NCBI GenBank assembly: GCA_009784005.1
Contig: WRCE01000008.1
Span: 1 to 54,635, forward strand
DNA: 54,635 nt
Source of the DNA: Candidatus Methanimicrococcus labiotermitis
Lineage (GTDB): Archaea; Halobacteriota; Methanosarcinia; Methanosarcinales; Methanosarcinaceae
Reading direction: 5' to 3'
Shown: in pieces, positions 53,111-54,635 of the stretch
How positions within the stretch are numbered: position 1 is the stretch's first letter
How the letters are laid out: every line of letters starts with the position of its first letter
Position numbers and translations under genes: made by a program
Notes under the pieces: generated by a model
The model's input: only the letters and a program-made list of their open reading frames with translations
Told to the model about the DNA's origin: nothing
The model's database searches: none

Positions 53111-53575
53111 ACTCTTTCCTCTTCCCCTTCTTCAACTCCCTCAAAACTTCATCAACATGCCTTTTCACGCGAACTTTGTTCCAAACCTTCTTTTTACTGA
53201 CCCCGAGATGAACCGGTGACAATTTGTCACCGGTTGGAAATAAAAATCACTGACACAAAAATACATCCTGCCGATGTTGCCGACACAGAGCAACTCTTAC
53301 TCTTTCCCCTTCCTCTTCATCAACTCTCTCAAAACTTCATCAACATGTCCTTTCACGCGAACATTGTTCCAAACCTTCTTTTTACTGACCCCGAGATGAA
53401 CCGGTGACAAATTGTCACCGGTTGAAAATAAAAATCACTGACAGAAAAATACATCCTGCCGACATTGCCGACACAGAGCAACTCTTACTCTTTCCCTTTC
53501 CCCTTCCTCTCTTTCAACTCCCTCAAAACTTCATCAACATGCCCTTTCACGCGAACATTGTTCCAAACCTTTTCA
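53023..53575. repeat. 188-bp chimeric tandem repeat
   Basis: Units begin at 53023, 53211 and 53399 (exactly 188 bp apart); the last merges into the 3' end of intact bcp. Each unit is a BRO-domain piece (palindrome through ADIADTEQLL) followed by bcp C-terminal sequence on the opposite strand and a short internal bcp piece. Palindromes are listed separately. Confidence 0.9.
53211..53235. repeat. Palindrome in the 188-bp repeat
   Basis: AACCGGTGACAA and TTGTCACCGGTT flank one base; identical arms recur at 53399-53423. Variant copies are AAACCGTGAC-5 nt-GTCACGGTTT at 53023-53047 (10-bp perfect arms, different sequence) and 52854-52878 (one mismatch). Confidence 0.92.
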
Positions 53576-53976
53576 ATTTCCCCTCCCGCTCCGATTAAAA
53601 ACGTCGTCCTCACGGTCCCCATGCTTTCTTTTCCCATAAACTTTTTAAGTTTCCAAACATCGAAAGCCTTGACAACCGTCAAATCGGTATCTGCCAAAAG
53701 CGTTACAGTAAGCCCGTTTTTCTCAATAAATTTCTGATGTGAAACCACAGTATCTTTACTGACGCCGAGAACAACAGCCCCGTTTTCCTCAAACTCTTCT
53801 TTCGCGGCACTGAAGTCAACAGCTTCCTGTTTACACCCCGCCGTCCCGTCTTTGGGATAGAAATAAAGAACAACCCATCCGCTTTTGAAATCTTTCAAAC
53901 ATATTTTTTCAGAACGGCTGTCCGGTAAGCAAAAATCGGGCGCGATGTCTCCTTCTTTGAGGAATGATGATGTCAT
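53485..53976 (-). CDS. bcp: Peroxiredoxin, Bcp type
   Basis: A 163-residue thiol peroxidase. The active site is YPKDGTAGCKQEAVDF: Thr45, peroxidatic Cys48, but the usual second Cys of this family (EACxF) is Val, so resolution is probably by an external thiol. Other motifs are VLGVSKDTVVSHQKFIEK and GTVRTTFLIGAGGEI. It detoxifies peroxides. Fragments of its 3' half are repeated downstream. ATG 53976 has GGAG upstream at about 8 bp. Confidence 0.93.
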   Translation of the reverse strand: MTSSFLKEGDIAPDFCLPDSRSEKICLKDFKSGWVVLYFYPKDGTAGCKQEAVDFSAAKEEFEENGAVVLGVSKDTVVSHQKFIEKNGLTVTLLADTDLTVVKAFDVWKLKKFMGKESMGTVRTTFLIGAGGEIEKVWNNVRVKGHVDEVLRELKERKGKGKE

Positions 53977-53998
53977 TGATTTAGCTCCTGTTTTTGAT

Positions 53999-54060
53999 AG
54001 AATGAGTTTGAATGAATTTGAATGAATTTGAATGAATTTGAATGAATTTAGAATGAATTA
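53999..54060. repeat. 11-bp array (tttgaatgaat)
   Basis: Five copies upstream of bcp. The following 54061-54535 is AT-rich and holds no supported gene. Confidence 0.85.
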
Positions 54061-54549
54061 ATGAATAACAAGATGATAAAATGATAGAATGACAGAAAGC
54101 TCGGTTTTATCTTTAAAAGTTTTCAAAAAAAGGGTTTACAGGAAAAATGAAAACAGGTCATAATAAAGACAGAATAAGAACAGAGGCATATTTATCATGA
54201 CATATAATTGCATTTAAACCCTATTTTTAACATATTTGTCATCATTACTTATCCCACTCCTCTCTCAAAACTGTCACAGGGGGAACCTTGCTAAACTTTT
54301 TTTATTCAGTCAGATTGTATATTAATAATAATTTCTATATGCTATGTTTTATTATGTCACTTTAATAAATCTTTTATGTGCACCTTAAATGATGCTTTCC
54401 ATCTATCATTTTATGATTTTACTTAAATTATGTGAATCGTAGATGATAATACTAATCAACAACCCCGGTTGTATACTATTGTACTCATCGACTACTTTGT
54501 GTGTTTTGTTATTGATAGACTTGTTTTTTGGTTTTGGAGGGAAAGGTTT

Positions 54550-54635
54550 ATGTATGATGTAGGTACCCACCGTCTGCTCGCAGCGAGCAGCGAGCAGCGA
54601 GCAGCGAGCAGCGAGCAGCGAGCAGCGAGCAGCGA
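54550..54635 (+). CDS. Possible start of a gene cut by the window edge
   Basis: ATG 54550 with GGAGGG 8 bp upstream reads MYDVGTHRLLAASSEQRAA and continues to the edge without a stop. From residue 10 it is built by the 7-bp array. The Shine-Dalgarno argues for a gene; the non-triplet repeat argues against a normal protein. Confidence 0.35.
   Translation, partial: MYDVGTHRLLAASSEQRAASSEQRAASS
54576..54635. repeat. 7-bp array (gcagcga) at window edge
   Basis: Eight or more copies of gcagcga run to the last base and probably beyond. Confidence 0.9.

Noticed and set aside
52854..53423. CRISPR array suggested by regularly spaced palindromic repeats
   Set aside because: Spacing is 169-188 bp and the intervening DNA is also repeated, so there are no unique spacers; no cas genes.

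Overview
The window is archaeal and comes from a methanogen of the Methanosarcina lineage (Methanosarcinales). It carries a complete mtrEDCBAFGH operon for the membrane methyltransferase of methanogenesis, an archaeal cobamide cluster (cobY-cobS-cobZ-cbiB-cobD) whose CobD has the cysteine-rich tail known from Methanosarcina, ribosomal protein S17e, archaeal-type triosephosphate isomerase and phosphoglycolate phosphatase, a Msr/FilR1-type regulator and an ArcS-related protein. TATA boxes sit upstream of several genes. The loose gene spacing filled with minisatellites suggests a Methanimicrococcus-like member of Methanosarcinaceae; that genus call is inference only.

Layout. 0-5.4 kb: a minisatellite at the edge, a winged-helix protein, two tRNA-Pro, one tRNA-Thr, a flavin reductase, argD and hisC. 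5.4-7.5 kb: UPF0058 and an anaerobic RNR-activase-like radical SAM protein separated by AT-rich low-complexity DNA. 7.7-10.6 kb: a DpnII-type (GATC) restriction-modification operon with a helix-turn-helix-fused Dam and a second methyltransferase. 10.9-21.2 kb: metallo-hydrolase, S17e, RecQ, dapA-dapB, pheA, pgk and AMMECR1. 22.2-27.7 kb: branched-chain amino acid synthesis (LeuA/CimA, ilvB, ilvN, ilvC). 27.9-34.2 kb: nitroreductase, two zinc-ribbon membrane proteins, an orphan ABC ATPase, RNase HII, a DUF5591 protein and a regulator. 34.4-39.8 kb (minus strand): cobamide lower-ligand and nucleotide-loop assembly. 40.3-43.5 kb: phosphoglycolate phosphatase, a three-copy structured repeat, a PRC-barrel protein and tpiA. 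43.9-49.4 kb: mtr operon. 49.8-50.6 kb: an Ala/Lys/Pro-rich membrane-anchored protein. 50.8-54 kb: an accessory region with a HEPN/MNT module, a Panacea-domain protein plus a small partner, and a degraded BRO-antirepressor/peroxiredoxin repeat next to intact bcp.

How the genes work together. MtrA binds a corrinoid, so mtr and the cobamide cluster are functionally linked. The ilv, dap, argD, hisC and pheA genes are standard amino acid biosynthesis.

Most striking: more than 25 minisatellite arrays with unrelated unit sequences lie between genes, and some are inside genes (recQ, cobZ, mtrC, the DUF5591 gene). A roughly 0.5-kb element present in three tandem copies can fold into several conserved stem-loops. 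A chimeric 188-bp repeat built from bcp and antirepressor fragments carries near-perfect palindromes. All function calls come from reading the sequence; no database search was run.
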